Shown: positions 37,088-49,302 of the stretch, one piece after another
How positions within the stretch are numbered: the stretch's first letter is position 1
How the letters are laid out: every line of letters begins with the position of its first letter
Origin: Spongilla lacustris
Lineage: Eukaryota; Porifera; Demospongiae; Spongillida; Spongillidae
Assembly (NCBI GenBank): GCA_949361645.1
Contig: OX442423.1
Span: 1-64,000, forward strand
DNA length: 64,000 nt
Direction: 5' to 3'
Position numbers and translations under genes: made by a program
Notes under the pieces: model-generated
Databases searched by the model: none
What the model was told of the DNA's origin: nothing
What the model saw: the letters and a program-made list of their open reading frames with translations, nothing else

Positions 37088-37555
37088 CAAGCTTTGACCG
37101 AATAAGAGTATAACACGGGTACAAGGTGTACAATAACAGTTACTTGTTGGGACAATGTTCAATACACGGGCAAGTAACTAACACAATTATACTCACTCGG
37201 CAAGGTCGGCAAGCTTTGACCGAATAAGAGTACAACACGGGTACAAGGTGTACAATAACAGTTACTTGTTGTGACATCGTTCAATACACGGGTACAAGCT
37301 TTGACCGAATAAGAGTACAACGCGGGTACAAGGTGTACAATAACAGTTACTTGTTGTGACATCGTTCAATACACGGGTACAAGGTTACACTCACTCGGCA
37401 AGGTCGGCAAGCTTTGACCGAATAAGAGTACAACACGGGTACAAGGTGTACAATAACAGTTACTTGTTTGGACATCGTTCAATACACGGGTACAAGGTGT
37501 ACAATAACAGTTACTTGTTTGGACATCGTTCAATAGACGGGTACAAGGTTAGAAC
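37088..37555 (+). repeat. Irregular tandem repeat
   Basis: About five copies of a compound unit (AGCTTTGACCGAATAAGAGT, ACAACACGGGTACAAGG, AATAACAGTTACTTGTT, GACATCGTTCAATACACGGG) with spacings of about 80 to 120 bp because some copies lack part of the unit. Confidence 0.85.
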
Positions 37556-37790
37556 CCAAGTGCCGCGCGTAACTAAACACAAAATACACAGTGTGCCAAG
37601 GACCAAACGACATTCACGAAGGACCAAATGACATTCAAAAGGGACCACGGCTCACAACCCAGGCTCAAGCCACACGCGTGCCGTATATGGTCATAATGAT
37701 TTAAATTCGTTGTGACCGCTGCCCATAGGAATGTACGTGCGGCTTGGGCCAAGCGCACGGCTAACCCAGGCTTAGGCAATAAATAAAGCC

Positions 37791-38036
37791 GGGTGAGATC
37801 TGACGACGGATTCGGAAGATTGGGACAGTTTTACCCTAATGACGCGCAGTCGACCTGACCCTAAACCCTAAAACTAGGCACCCTTCGTTCGGTTACTTCG
37901 TAACCTTAAGTAGGGTGAGATCTGACGACGGATTCGGAAGATTGGGACAGTTTTACCCTAATGACGCGCAGTCGACCTGACCCTAAACCCTAAAACTAGG
38001 CACCCTTCGTTCGGTTACTTCGTAACCTTAAGTAGG
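37791..38036 (+). repeat. 122-bp tandem dimer with a 15-nt hairpin
   Basis: Two near-identical units of 122 bp. Each holds the perfect hairpin GGTTAC-TTC-GTAACC (37891-37905 and +122), that is GGTTAC-GAA-GTAACC on the minus strand. Stem and loop sizes equal those in the 17.0-kb dimer. ACCCTAAACCCTAAAAC words are also present. Primary sequence similarity to the 17-kb unit outside the hairpin is not evident. Confidence 0.85.
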
Positions 38037-38065
38037 CCCCAATTCATTGTCTGGCCGCATTTGCA

Positions 38066-41000
38066 GTAAGCCCACATGTACAGTAGGCCCACATGTATTG
38101 TAGGCCTACATGTGTTGTGGGCCCACATTTACAGAAGGCCCACATGTATAGTAAACCCACATATACAGTAGGCCCACATGTATTGTAGGCCCACATGTAT
38201 AGTAGGCCCACATGTACTGCCACAATACATCTTAGCCACAGTACATGTGGAATATATTATGGCCTAAAACGCATGTGGGCCCACGGTACAAGTGGGCCCA
38301 CAATACATGTAGGCCTACTGGGTCTACTGTACATCAGGGCCTACTATACATGTGGGCCCCCAATACATGTGGGCATACAATACATGTTGGATTACTGAAC
38401 ATGTGGGCCCACTTTACATGTGGGCCCACAGTACCAGTACTTGGGGGGCCTACTATATATGTGTCCAAAGTACATGTGGGCCCACGTTCATGAGAGCCCA
38501 CAATACATGTGGGCCTACAATACATGTAGGCCTACTGTATGTCTGGGTCTGCAGTACATGAGGGCCCCAATTCATGTGCGCCTACTATACGTGCGGGCCT
38601 ACGGTACATGTGGGCCTACTGTACATGTGGGCCCACAGTATTTGTTGGCCCAAAATACATGTGAGCCTACTATACATAGGGGAACCTAATACATGACATG
38701 TGGGCTTGCTATACATGGCGGCTCATAAAACATGTCGCTGTACAATACATGTGGGCCTACTTTACCTGTTTGCCCACAATACATGTGGACCTACTATACA
38801 TATGGTCGCACAATACATGTTGGCCCACAGTACATTTGGGACTACTATACATGCGTGCCCAAAAAGATATGGCCCACAAAACATGTGGGTACACAATACA
38901 TGTGAGGCTACTATACATATGCGCGTGCTATTCCTGTGGGCCCAGAACATATGTGGGGCTATTGTACTTGTGGGCCTATAATACATATACTATACGATTG
39001 GGCCTACGGTACATGTGGGCCTACTGTACAATAGGCCCAAATGTATTGGGGGCCCACAGTATAGTAGGTTACACGCATTGTGGTCCGACATGTATAGTGG
39101 GCCCACATGTACAGTGGGCCCATATGGATAGTACGCGCGCATGTATTGTGGGCCTACATGTATAGTAGGCCTGCATGTATTGTGGGACCTCATGTTCTGT
39201 GGATCCATGTTTATAGTAAGTTAACATGTATTGTGGGCCCACATGTATAGTAGGCCAATATGTATGGTGGGCCCACATATATTGTGGGCCCACATGTACT
39301 ACAAAATATGTGGGCCTACAATGCCCAAAATATGTACAGCAGGCCCACATGTATATACAGTAGGCCCATATGTATTGTAGGCCCACATGTATTGTGGGAG
39401 CACATGTACTGGGAGCCCACATGTACAGTGGCCCATATGGATAGTACGCGCGCATGTATGTTGGGCCCACATGTATATAAGGCCTTCATGTATTGTGGGA
39501 CCTCATGTACTGTGGACCCATATGTACAGTAAGTTAACATGTTTTGCGGTCACACATGTACAGTAGGCCCATGTTTATGGTAGGACCACATGTACTGTGG
39601 GCCTACATGTACGGTTGGCCCACATGTATCCATGTGGGCCCACACGTATAGTAGGCCCACATATACTGTGGACATGGTAGGCCCACGTATGTTGTGGGCG
39701 TAATAGTCCCACATATATTGTGGGCGTAGTAGGCCCATATATACTGTGGGCATAGTAGGCCTAGATATATTGTGGGCGTAGTAAGCCCACATATATTGTG
39801 GGCATACTAGTCCCACATGTACAGCAGGCCCACATGTATTGTGGGCCCAGATGTAAAGTAGGCCCACATGTATAATAGGCCCACATGCATTAGAGGCCCA
39901 CATGGATTGTGGGCCAACATGTATTGTGCGACCACATCTATTGTGGGCCCACATGTTTAGGAGGCCCACATGTATGCCCACGTGTATCGTGGGCTAACAT
40001 GTAAAGTTGGCCCACAAGTACAGGAGGCTCAGATGTATTGTATGCCCACATGTATTGGGGACCCACATGTATAGTAGGCCCAGACGTACAGATGGCCCAC
40101 ATGTATTGCAGGCCCACATGTACTGTCGGCTAACATGTGTTTTAGACCATACTATATGTATTGTTAGCCCACAATACACGTGGATGTACTATACATGTGG
40201 GCCCACAATGCATGTGGGCCTACAATACAGGTGGGCCTACTATACACATATACCTACAATACATCTTGGCCCACAGTACATGAAGAGTATATTATGGCTT
40301 AAAAAACATGTGGGCCCACAGTACATGTGAAACCACAATACATGAGAGCCGACTGGGCCTACTATACATGTGGGCCCCGAACACATGCGGGCCTACAATA
40401 CATGTGGGCCTACAAAACATGTGGGCCTAATGAACATGTGGGTATACTTTACATGTGGGCCCACATTACATGTGGACCCAAAGTACATGGGGGGCCTACT
40501 ATATATGTGTGTCCAAAGTACATGTGGGCCCACAATACATGTGGATCTACTATACATGTGGGCCTACTGTAAATGTGGGCCCTCAATCCATGTGGGCCTA
40601 CTGTACATGTGGGCTCTCAGTATATGTGGGCCCACAGTACATGTGGGCCCACTACACATGTGGGCCTACAATACATGTGGGTGCCTAACAGTTGTGTTCC
40701 TACAATACCGGTTGGCCTGCTGTACGTCTTGGTCTGCTGTACATGTGGGCCCCAATACATGTTGTTCTACTATACATGTTGCTCTACTATACATGTGGGC
40801 CTACTGTACATGTGGGCACAAAATATTGGGGGCCCACATGTATAGAAGGCCCATACGTACAGTAGGCCCACATGCATTGTAGGCCCACATGTATTGTGGG
40901 CCCACATGCACTGTGGGCCCACATGTGTTTTAGACCACAATATATATAATCTTTACTTGTCAGCCCACAGTATACGTGGGCCCACAGTACATATGGGCCT

Positions 41001-41410
41001 ACTATACATGTGGGCGAACAATACATGTGGGCCTACACAACAGGTGGGCCTATAATACACCACATCTATTGTGGGCCCACATGTTTAGAAGGCCCACATG
41101 TACTGTGGGCCCACGTGTATTGTGGGCTAACAAGTAAAGTTGGCCCACAAGTTCAGGAGGCTCAGATGTATTGTACGCCCACGTGTATTGGGGGCCCACA
41201 TGTATAGTAGGCCCAGACGTACAGTAGGCCCTCATGTATTGTAGGCCCACACGTATTGTGGGACCACATGAACTGTGGGCTAACATGTGTTTTAGACAAT
41301 AATATATATAATATTTCATTGTTAGCCCACAATACAAGTGGACGTACTATACATGTGGGCCTACAATTCAGGTGGGCGTACTATACACGCATACCCATAA
41401 TACATCTTGG
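38066..41410. repeat. 17-bp ACATGT/GGGCCC array with orientation flips
   Basis: Tandem 17-bp units close to GGGCCCACATGTATTGT. Orientation A (GGCCCACATGTA) runs about 38066-38215, 39015-40165, 40835-40940 and 41065-41290. The inverse (TACATGTGGGCC) fills the spaces between. A diverged motif, CATGTGTTTTAGACCATA with ATATAT following, or its inverse, recurs near 38240, 40128, 40275, 40925 and 41290. Open frames of the type MWAYNTCGPT come from the repeat and are not proteins. Confidence 0.9.
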
Positions 41411-41416
41411 CCTAAG

Positions 41417-42157
41417 GCATAGGGTACTATGGCTCCAGCAGGAGCCGTAATTATGTATTTCAAAAAATAACTTAGCATTGGGTACTATGGCTCCTGCAGG
41501 AGTGGTACTTATGATCTATGATTAACAATAACCTTTAGTGTAAGAACTTAGCATTGGGTACTATGGCTTCTGCAGGAGCCCTACTCATGGTCTGTGATAA
41601 ACAAAAACCTTTAGAGCATGAACTTAGCATAGGTTTCAATGGCTCCTGCAGGAGCCATACGTATGGTCTATGATGAACAATAACCTTTAATGTATGGACT
41701 TAGCATTGGGTATAATTGCTCCTGCAGGAGCCCTACTTATGGTCTATGATAAACAATAATCTTTAGTGTAAGATCACAGCATTGGGTACTTTGGCTCCTG
41801 CAGGAGCCCTACTTATGGTCTATGATAAACAATAACCTTTTGTGTAAGAACTTAGCATAGGGTACTATGGCTCCTGCAGAAGCCGTACTTATGACCTATG
41901 ATAAACAGTAACCTTTAGTATAAGAACCTTATAAGCATTGGGTACTATAGCTCCTGCTGGAGCCCAACTTATGGTCTATGATAAACAATAACGTTTTGTG
42001 CAAGAACTTAGCATAGGTTACTCTGGCTCCTGCAGGAGCAATACGTATGGTCTATAATAAACAATATCCTTTAGTGTAAGAGCTTAGCATAGGTACTATG
42101 GCTTCTGCAGGAGCCCTACTTATGGTCTATGATAAACAATAACCTTTAGTGTAAGAA
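41417..42157 (+). repeat. ~78-bp palindromic repeat, left array
   Basis: About ten units around the 16-bp perfect palindrome GGCTCCTGCAGGAGCC, with flanks TTAGCATTGGGTACTAT and TATGATAAACAATAACC. It cuts directly into a unit of the preceding 17-bp array and passes directly into the 187-bp satellite. Inverted copies lie at 48390-48543. Confidence 0.9.
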
Positions 42158-45100
42158 CTGGTACCATATTCCTTAATGAGACTGTATCTCGTGACTGACT
42201 TGCTAATTAGGAAGACGGTAAAAGATTTACCTAGAGTATTCACCTTTCATCAATACGCATTGCCCCTTCTCTGTAATGCATCGTAAAAGGTAGATACAAG
42301 TCACTTCTAGTGGGTTTTCTCCTGGATCTTAAATGTCTCGAATTTTAATTGGTACCATATACCTTAATGACGCTATCGCACGACTGACTAGCTAATTAGG
42401 AAGACGGTAAACGATTTTCCTTATGTACTCACCTTTCCTCAATACATATTGCCCCTACTCTGTAATGCATCATGAACGGTAGATACAAGTCACTTCTAGT
42501 TGGTTTTGACCTGGATCTAAAACGTCTCCAATCTGAACTGCTAGCACATACCTTAATGAGACTATCTCGTGACTGACTTGCTAATTATGAAGACGGTAAA
42601 TGATTTTACTAATACATTCACCTTTCCTCAATATACATTGCCACTACTCTGTAATGCATTGAATTGGTACCATATACCTTAATGAGACTATATCTCATGA
42701 CTGACTTGGTAATTAGGAAGACAATAAAAAATTTACCTAGCGCATTGCCACTACTCTGTTATGCATCTTGAACGGTAGATACAAGTCACTTCTAGTTGCT
42801 TTTGTCCTAAATCTAAAATGTCTCCACTTTGAATTGGTACCATATACCTTGAAGAGGTTATCGCGCCACTGACTTGTTAATTAGGATGACGGTAAAAGAG
42901 TTGACTAATGCATTCACCTTTCCTCAATACACATTGCCACTACATTGTAACGCATCATGAACAGTTCTTACAAGTCACTTCTAGTTGGTTTTGTCCTGGA
43001 TCTAAAATGTTTCCACTTTGAATTGGTATCATATACCTTGAAGAGGCTATCGCGCCACTGACTTGTTAATTAGGAAGACGGTAAAAGAGTTGCCTAATGC
43101 ATTCACCTTTCCTCAATACACATTGCCACTACTATGTAATGCATCATGAAGAGTAGTTACAAGTAACTTCTAGTTGGATTTTTCCTGGATGTTAAATGTC
43201 TCCAATTTGAATTGGAACCATGTATCTAAATGCGGCTTACGCAAGACTGACTAACTAATTAGGAAGACGGTAAATGATTTTCCTAATGTACTCACCATTC
43301 CTCAATACATATTGCTACTGCTGTGTAATGCATCATGAATGGTAGATACAAGTCACTTCTAGTTGGTTTTGTCCTGGATCTAAAATGTCTCCACTCTCAA
43401 TTTCTAGCATATACCTTTATGAGACTATCTCGTGACTGACATGCTAGTTAGGAAGACAGTAAAAGATTTTCCTAATGTATTCACCTTTCCTCAATACATT
43501 TTGCAACTACTATGTAATGCATCATGAGCAGTACATACAAGTCACTTCTAGTTGGTTTTGTCCGGTATGTAAAATGTCTCCAATATGAATTGGTACCATA
43601 TACCTTAATGACGCTATCGCACGACCGACTTGCTAATTAGGAAGACGGTAAAAGATTTGCCAAATGTATTCACCTTTCCTCAATACATATTGCCACTACT
43701 CGGTAATGCATCATGAACAGTACATACAAGTCACTTCTAGTTGGTTTTGTCCTGGATCTAAAATGTCTCCACTTTTAATTGCTAGCATATACCTTACTGA
43801 GACCATCTCGTGACTGACTTGCTAATGAGGAAGTCCGTAAAAGATTTTCCTAATGCTTATACCTTTCCTCAATACGCATTGCCCCTACTCTGTATTGCAT
43901 CATGAGCGGTAGATACAAGTCACTTCTAGTTGGATTTGTCCTGGATCTAAAATGTCTCCACTCTGAATTACTAGCATAAACCTTAATGAGACTATTTCTC
44001 GTGACTGACTTGCTAATTAGGAAGACGGTAAAAGATTTACCTAGAGTACTCACCTTTCATCAATACGCATTGCCCCTGCTCTGTAGTGCATCATGAACGG
44101 TAGATGCAAGTCACTTCTAGTTGGTTTTGTCTTGGATGTAAAATGTCTCCAATTCGAAATGGTACCATATACCTTTATGAAGCTATCGCACGACTGACTT
44201 GCTTATTAGGAAGACAATAAAAGATTTTCCTAATGTATTCACCTTTCCTCAATACGCATTGCCCCTACTCTGTAATGCATCATGAACGGTAGATGCAAGT
44301 CACTTCTAGTCGGTTTTGTCCTGGATGTAAAATGTCTCCATTTTGAATTGGTACCATATACCTTAATGAGGCTATCGCACGACTGACTTGCTTTTTAGGA
44401 AGACGGTAAAAGATTTTCCCCATGCATTCACCTTTCCTCAATACACATTGCCGCTACTCTGTAATGCATCATGAAAGGTAGATACAAGTCACTTCTAGTT
44501 GGTTTTGTCCTGGATCTAAAATGTCTCCACTTTGAATTGCTAGCATACACCTTTATGAGACTATCTCGTGACTTACATGCTTGTTAGGAAGACGGTAAAA
44601 TATTTTCCTAATGTATTCACCTTTCCTCAATACATATTACCACTACTATGTAATGCATCATGAGCAGTAGATACAAGTCACTTCTAGTTGGTTTTGTCCG
44701 GTACGTAAAATGATTCCAATATGAATTGGTACCATATACCTTAATGAAGCTATCGCACGACTGACTTGCTAATTAGGAAGACAGTAAAAGATTTGCCAAA
44801 TGTATTCACCTTTCCTCAATACATATTGCTACTACTCTGTAATGCATCATGAACAGTATATACAAGTCACTTCTAGTTAGTTTTGTCCTGGATCTAAAAT
44901 GTCTCCGTTTTGAATTGCTAGCATATACCTTACTGAGACCATCTCGTGACTGACTTGCTAATGAGGAAGTCCGTAAAAGACTTTCCTAATGCTTATACCT
45001 TTCATTGCCCCTACTCTGTATTGCATCATGAGCGGTAGATACAAGTCACTTCTAGTTGGTTTTGTCCTGGATCTAAAATGTCTCCACTTTGAATTGGTAC

Positions 45101-47680
45101 CATATACCTTGAAAAGGTTATCGCGCCACTGACTTGTTAATTAGGAAGACGGTAAAAGATTTGCCTAATGCATTCACCTTTGCTCAATACATATTGCCAC
45201 TACTCTGTAATGCATCATGAACGGTAGATACAAGTCACTTCCAGTTGGTTTTGTCCTGGATCAAAACCGTCTCCACTCTGAATTGCTAGCATATACCTTT
45301 ATGAGACTCTCTCGTGACTGACTTGCTAATGAGGAGGATGATAAATTATTTTCCTAATGTTTTCACCTTTCCTCAGTCAGTACGCATTATCCTACTCTGT
45401 AATGCATCATGAACGGTACCATATACCTCAAAGAGACTATATCTCGTGACTGACTTGTTAAATTGGAAGACGGTAAAAGATTTGCCTAATGTACTCACCT
45501 TTCCTCAATACATATTGCCACTACTCTGTCATGCATCATGAAAAGTACATACAAGTCACTTCTAGTTGGTTTTGTCCTGGATCTAACACGTCTCCACTTT
45601 GAATTGCTAGCATATATCTTAATGTGACCATCTCGTGACTGACTTGCCAATGAGGAAGTCCGTAAAAGATTTACCTAATGCTTTCACCTTTCCTCAATAC
45701 ACATTGCCACTACTCTGTAATGCATCATTCACAGTAGATTCAAGTCACTTCTAGTTGGTTTTGTCCTGGATGTAAAATGTCTCCAATTTGAATTGGTACC
45801 ATATACCTTAATGAGACTATATCTCGTGACTGACTTGCTAATTAGGAAGACGGTACAAGATTTACCTAGAGTATTCACCTTTCATATATACGCATTGCCC
45901 CTACTCTGTAATGCATCATGAAAGGTAGATACAAGTCACTTCTAGTTGGTTTTCTCCTGGATCTAAGATGTCTCGAATTTGATTTGGTACCATATACCTT
46001 AATGACGCTATCGCACGACTGACTTGGTAATTAGGAAGACGGTAAAAGATTTGCCTAATGTACTCTCACCTTTCCTCAATACATATTGCCACTACTCTGC
46101 AATAAATCATGAACGGTAGATACAAGTTACTTCTAGTTGTTTTTGTCCTGGATCTAAAACGTCTCCACTCTGAATTGCTAGTATATACTTTAATGAGACT
46201 ATCTCGTGACTGACTTGCCAATGAGGAAGTCCGTAAAAGATTTTCCTAATGCTTTCACCTTTCCTCAATACACATTGCCCATACTCTGTAATGAATGCAT
46301 CATGAATGGTAGACACAAGTTACTTCTAGTTGGTTTTGTCCTGGATCTAAAACGTCTCCATTTTCAATTGGTACCATATACCTTAATGAGACTATTTCGC
46401 CACTGACTTGTTAGGAAGATGGTAAAAGAGGTTCCTAATGGATTCACCTTTCCTCAATACACATTGCCACTACTATGTTATGCATCATGAACAGTAGTTA
46501 GAAGTCACTTCTAGTTGGTTATGTCCTGGATGTAAAATGTCTCCAATATGAATTGGTACCATATACCTTAATGAGGCTATCGCACGACTGACTTACTAAT
46601 TAGAAAGACGGTAAAGGATTTGCCAAATGTACTCACCTTTCCTCAATACATATTGCCACTACTCTGTGATGCTTCATGAAAGGTAGATACAAGTCACTTA
46701 TTGTTGGTTTTGTCCGGGATTTATAATGTCTCCAATTTGAATTGGTACGATCTACCTTAATGAGACAATGTCTCGTGACTGACTTGCTAATTAGGAAGAC
46801 GGTAAAAGATTTACCTAGCGCATTCACCTTTCATCAATACCCATTTCCCCTACTCTGTAATGCATTATGAAAGCTAAATACAAATCAATTCTAGTTGGTT
46901 TTCTCCAGGATCTGAAATGTCTCGAATTTGGATTGGTACCATATACCTTAATAAGGCTATCGCACGACTGACTAGCTAATTAGGAAGACGGTAAATGATT
47001 TTCCTTATGTACTCACCTTTCCTCAATACATTTTGCAACTACTCTGTAATGCATCATGAACGGTAGATACAAGTCACTTCTAGTTGGTTTGTTCGGGATC
47101 TAAAATGTCTCCACTTTGAATTGTTAGCATATTCTTTAATGAGACCATCTCGTGACTGACTTGCCAATGAGGAAGTCCGTAAAAGATTTTCCTAATGCTT
47201 TCACCTTTCCTCAATACGCATTGCCACTACTCTGTAATGCATCATGATGAGTAGGTACAAGTCACTTCTTGTTGGTTTTGTCCTGGATGTAAAATGTCTC
47301 CATTTTGAATTAGTACCATATACCTGAATGAGACTATATCTCGTGACTGACTTGCTAATAAGGAAGACGGTAAAAGATTTGCCTAATGTACTCACCTTTC
47401 CTCAATACGCATTGCCCCTACTTTGTAATGCATCATGAACGGTAAATACAAGTCACTTCTAGTTGGTTTTGTCTTGGATGTATAATGTCTCCAATTCGAA
47501 ATGGTACCATATACCTTAATGAGACTATATCTCATGACTGACTTGGTAATTAGGAAGATGGTAAAAGATTTGCCTAATGTACTCTCACCTTTCCTAAATA
47601 CATATTGCCACTACTCTGCAATAAATCATGAACGGTAGATACAAGTTACTTCTAGTTCTATCTATCCTATGTCCTGGACA
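42158..47680 (+). repeat. 187-bp satellite array
   Basis: About 29 head-to-tail monomers of roughly 187 bp. Two monomer types differ at the start, GGTACCATATACC versus GCTAGCATATACC, and co-vary downstream (ATCGCACGACTGAC versus ATCTCGTGACTGAC; AATTAGGAAGACGG versus AATGAGGAAGTCCG). Some monomers are truncated. There are only short spurious open frames. Confidence 0.92.
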
Positions 47681-48389
47681 CACCAGCAAATTAAAACTGA
47701 CATCAGTCATACATTACTTATAGAAGTAGAAGAAAACTGTTTTAAAAATGTGAATATAATTACAAAGTTAAATGAATGCACTATATAAATTACACACACA
47801 ATATAAACTACACACTACTTGTGGGCCCATTACAGAGGCAGCAATGCCCTGCTGGAGTGCAATGGACAATAGTAACTGATCCTATGAAATAATAATTTTT
47901 TTAATACAGTTACAGTAGGTACATATCGTCAGTATATAATTCAAACACATGCAGGGGTTCTCTATTGTATAAAAGTACATAAGTGCATATGCTAACGATA
48001 CCTAATTAATTATGCGTTACAGTAAATGACTACTTAGCAACCTACATCATGCTCTTTGCCGACATATAAAGGATGGCAATTAATGATGTGATGATAATTT
48101 AATGTTCAATTGCACAGTAGATTTACAGAGGATTTTAAAACCCTTTATGGAATCAAAACTTGATTTGACGCGTTCTGTACATGTGCTGCTAAGAATCAGT
48201 AGTAATAATAGGGTGTATTTATCATTTATCTATAATAAATATCATTGTTTTCATAATAAATTTATTATTATACAGCATTATTAAATCGAACACATCCATA
48301 TACAAACATGTACATGTGTATGTGTGTTAATGCATATGTAAGGATGCAGTATCGGGCATTGCAACAAATGAAACATCTGTAAGATATAT
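47681..48389. other. Unique spacer inside the inverted-array block
   Basis: AT-rich single-copy-looking sequence between the satellite and the right inverted repeats. No gene recognised. Confidence 0.5.
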
Positions 48390-48543
48390 AGTTCTTACAC
48401 TAAAGGTTTTTGTTTATCATAGACCATGAGTACGGCTCCTGCAGGAGCCATAGTACCCAATGCTAAGCTCTTACACTGAAGGTTATTGTTTATCATAGAC
48501 CATGAATCCGGCTCCTGCAGGAGCCATAGTACCCTATGCTAAG
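48390..48543 (-). repeat. ~78-bp palindromic repeat, right inverted copies
   Basis: Two units with GGCTCCTGCAGGAGCC in the opposite orientation to 41417-42157. The outer boundary CCATAGTACCCTATGC mirrors the left boundary GCATAGGGTACTATGG. Confidence 0.9.
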
Positions 48544-48549
48544 TTAATC

Positions 48550-48571
48550 GAGAGTTACGTTAGTAACTCTC
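48550..48571. repeat. Hairpin beside the inverted array
   Basis: GAGAGTTAC-GTTA-GTAACTCTC, a 9-bp perfect stem and 4-nt loop, seven bases outside the right inverted array. Confidence 0.8.
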
Positions 48572-49302
48572 ATATAGGATTTGACCCCGATTATGAATGT
48601 CATTACAAAAACGGGATCCGCTTCTAACGCGACTCCTATCAATCGGACGGCTTAGCTAGTTGTCGGTATCGAACAAGAAATTTAAAAAGAGCCATTTCGT
48701 GTTTGTTTGATGTCGCAAAACCGTGTCGTTCAAGAGAACAAAACGGATTCAGTTTTTCCTCGTCCCCAGACGGAATAGCGGCCATTTTCTCCTTCCTTTA
48801 TTTGTTAAGAACTCGAAATAAAAACCGTTTCAAAGGATGTGAATGGTGCCAATATGTATAGAATTTCAAGCGGTAGATTCTTTACGGATCGGATACACGT
48901 GGATCGTATTGGGCCTTGAACTGATAACAGAAATACAAATTTTGATAACTTTACTGGGGAATAAACTCAACACGGGAGCCGTTTGAAAGAATGCCAATGG
49001 TATCAATAGGTGCAGAATTTCAAGTTATATCCGTACAAGGAATTACGTTCATGGGGATCGCTTGTTACAGTAGCTCTGGCTAGAAATGATGCGTTCAATA
49101 CATATGGCCATGTAGTCTCGTTCCCAGACCAATATGACGCAATGTTTATCCCAAATGTCTCGTCGTAGAGCGTCTGGGAACGAGACTATGAGCACGTTGT
49201 AACTAATTCATAGTTGAGCTTTAAATCGAAGTACGATTTCTTTGGTGTTCCAATTCGTAGTTCATATCATTCGCTTTTGTTAGTGAAGTTGTTTTTGTCA
49301 AA
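48572..49302. other. 5' region of the Helitron gene
   Basis: No gene seen. It holds the 76-bp inverted-repeat element at 49113-49188. I could not identify the Helitron 5' terminus in it. Confidence 0.4.
49113..49188. mobile_element. 76-bp miniature inverted-repeat element
   Basis: Perfect 17-bp inverted ends TAGTCTCGTTCCCAGAC / GTCTGGGAACGAGACTA around a 42-bp centre. The same end sequence, in single or diverged form, occurs near 8972, 9390, 33553, 33857, 58013 and 58172. Confidence 0.7.

Noticed and set aside
38066..41410. Cysteine- and tryptophan-rich repeat proteins (WAYNTCGPT type)
   Set aside because: Produced by a 17-bp repeat read in successive frames. Frames on both strands look alike.
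38066..41410. CRISPR-like array
   Set aside because: There are no conserved repeats with unique spacers of constant length; the whole unit is 17 bp and the host looks eukaryotic.
41417..48543. TAAG target duplication around the inverted satellite cassette
   Set aside because: CTAAG on the right is part of the repeat unit itself, so the match is not independent evidence.
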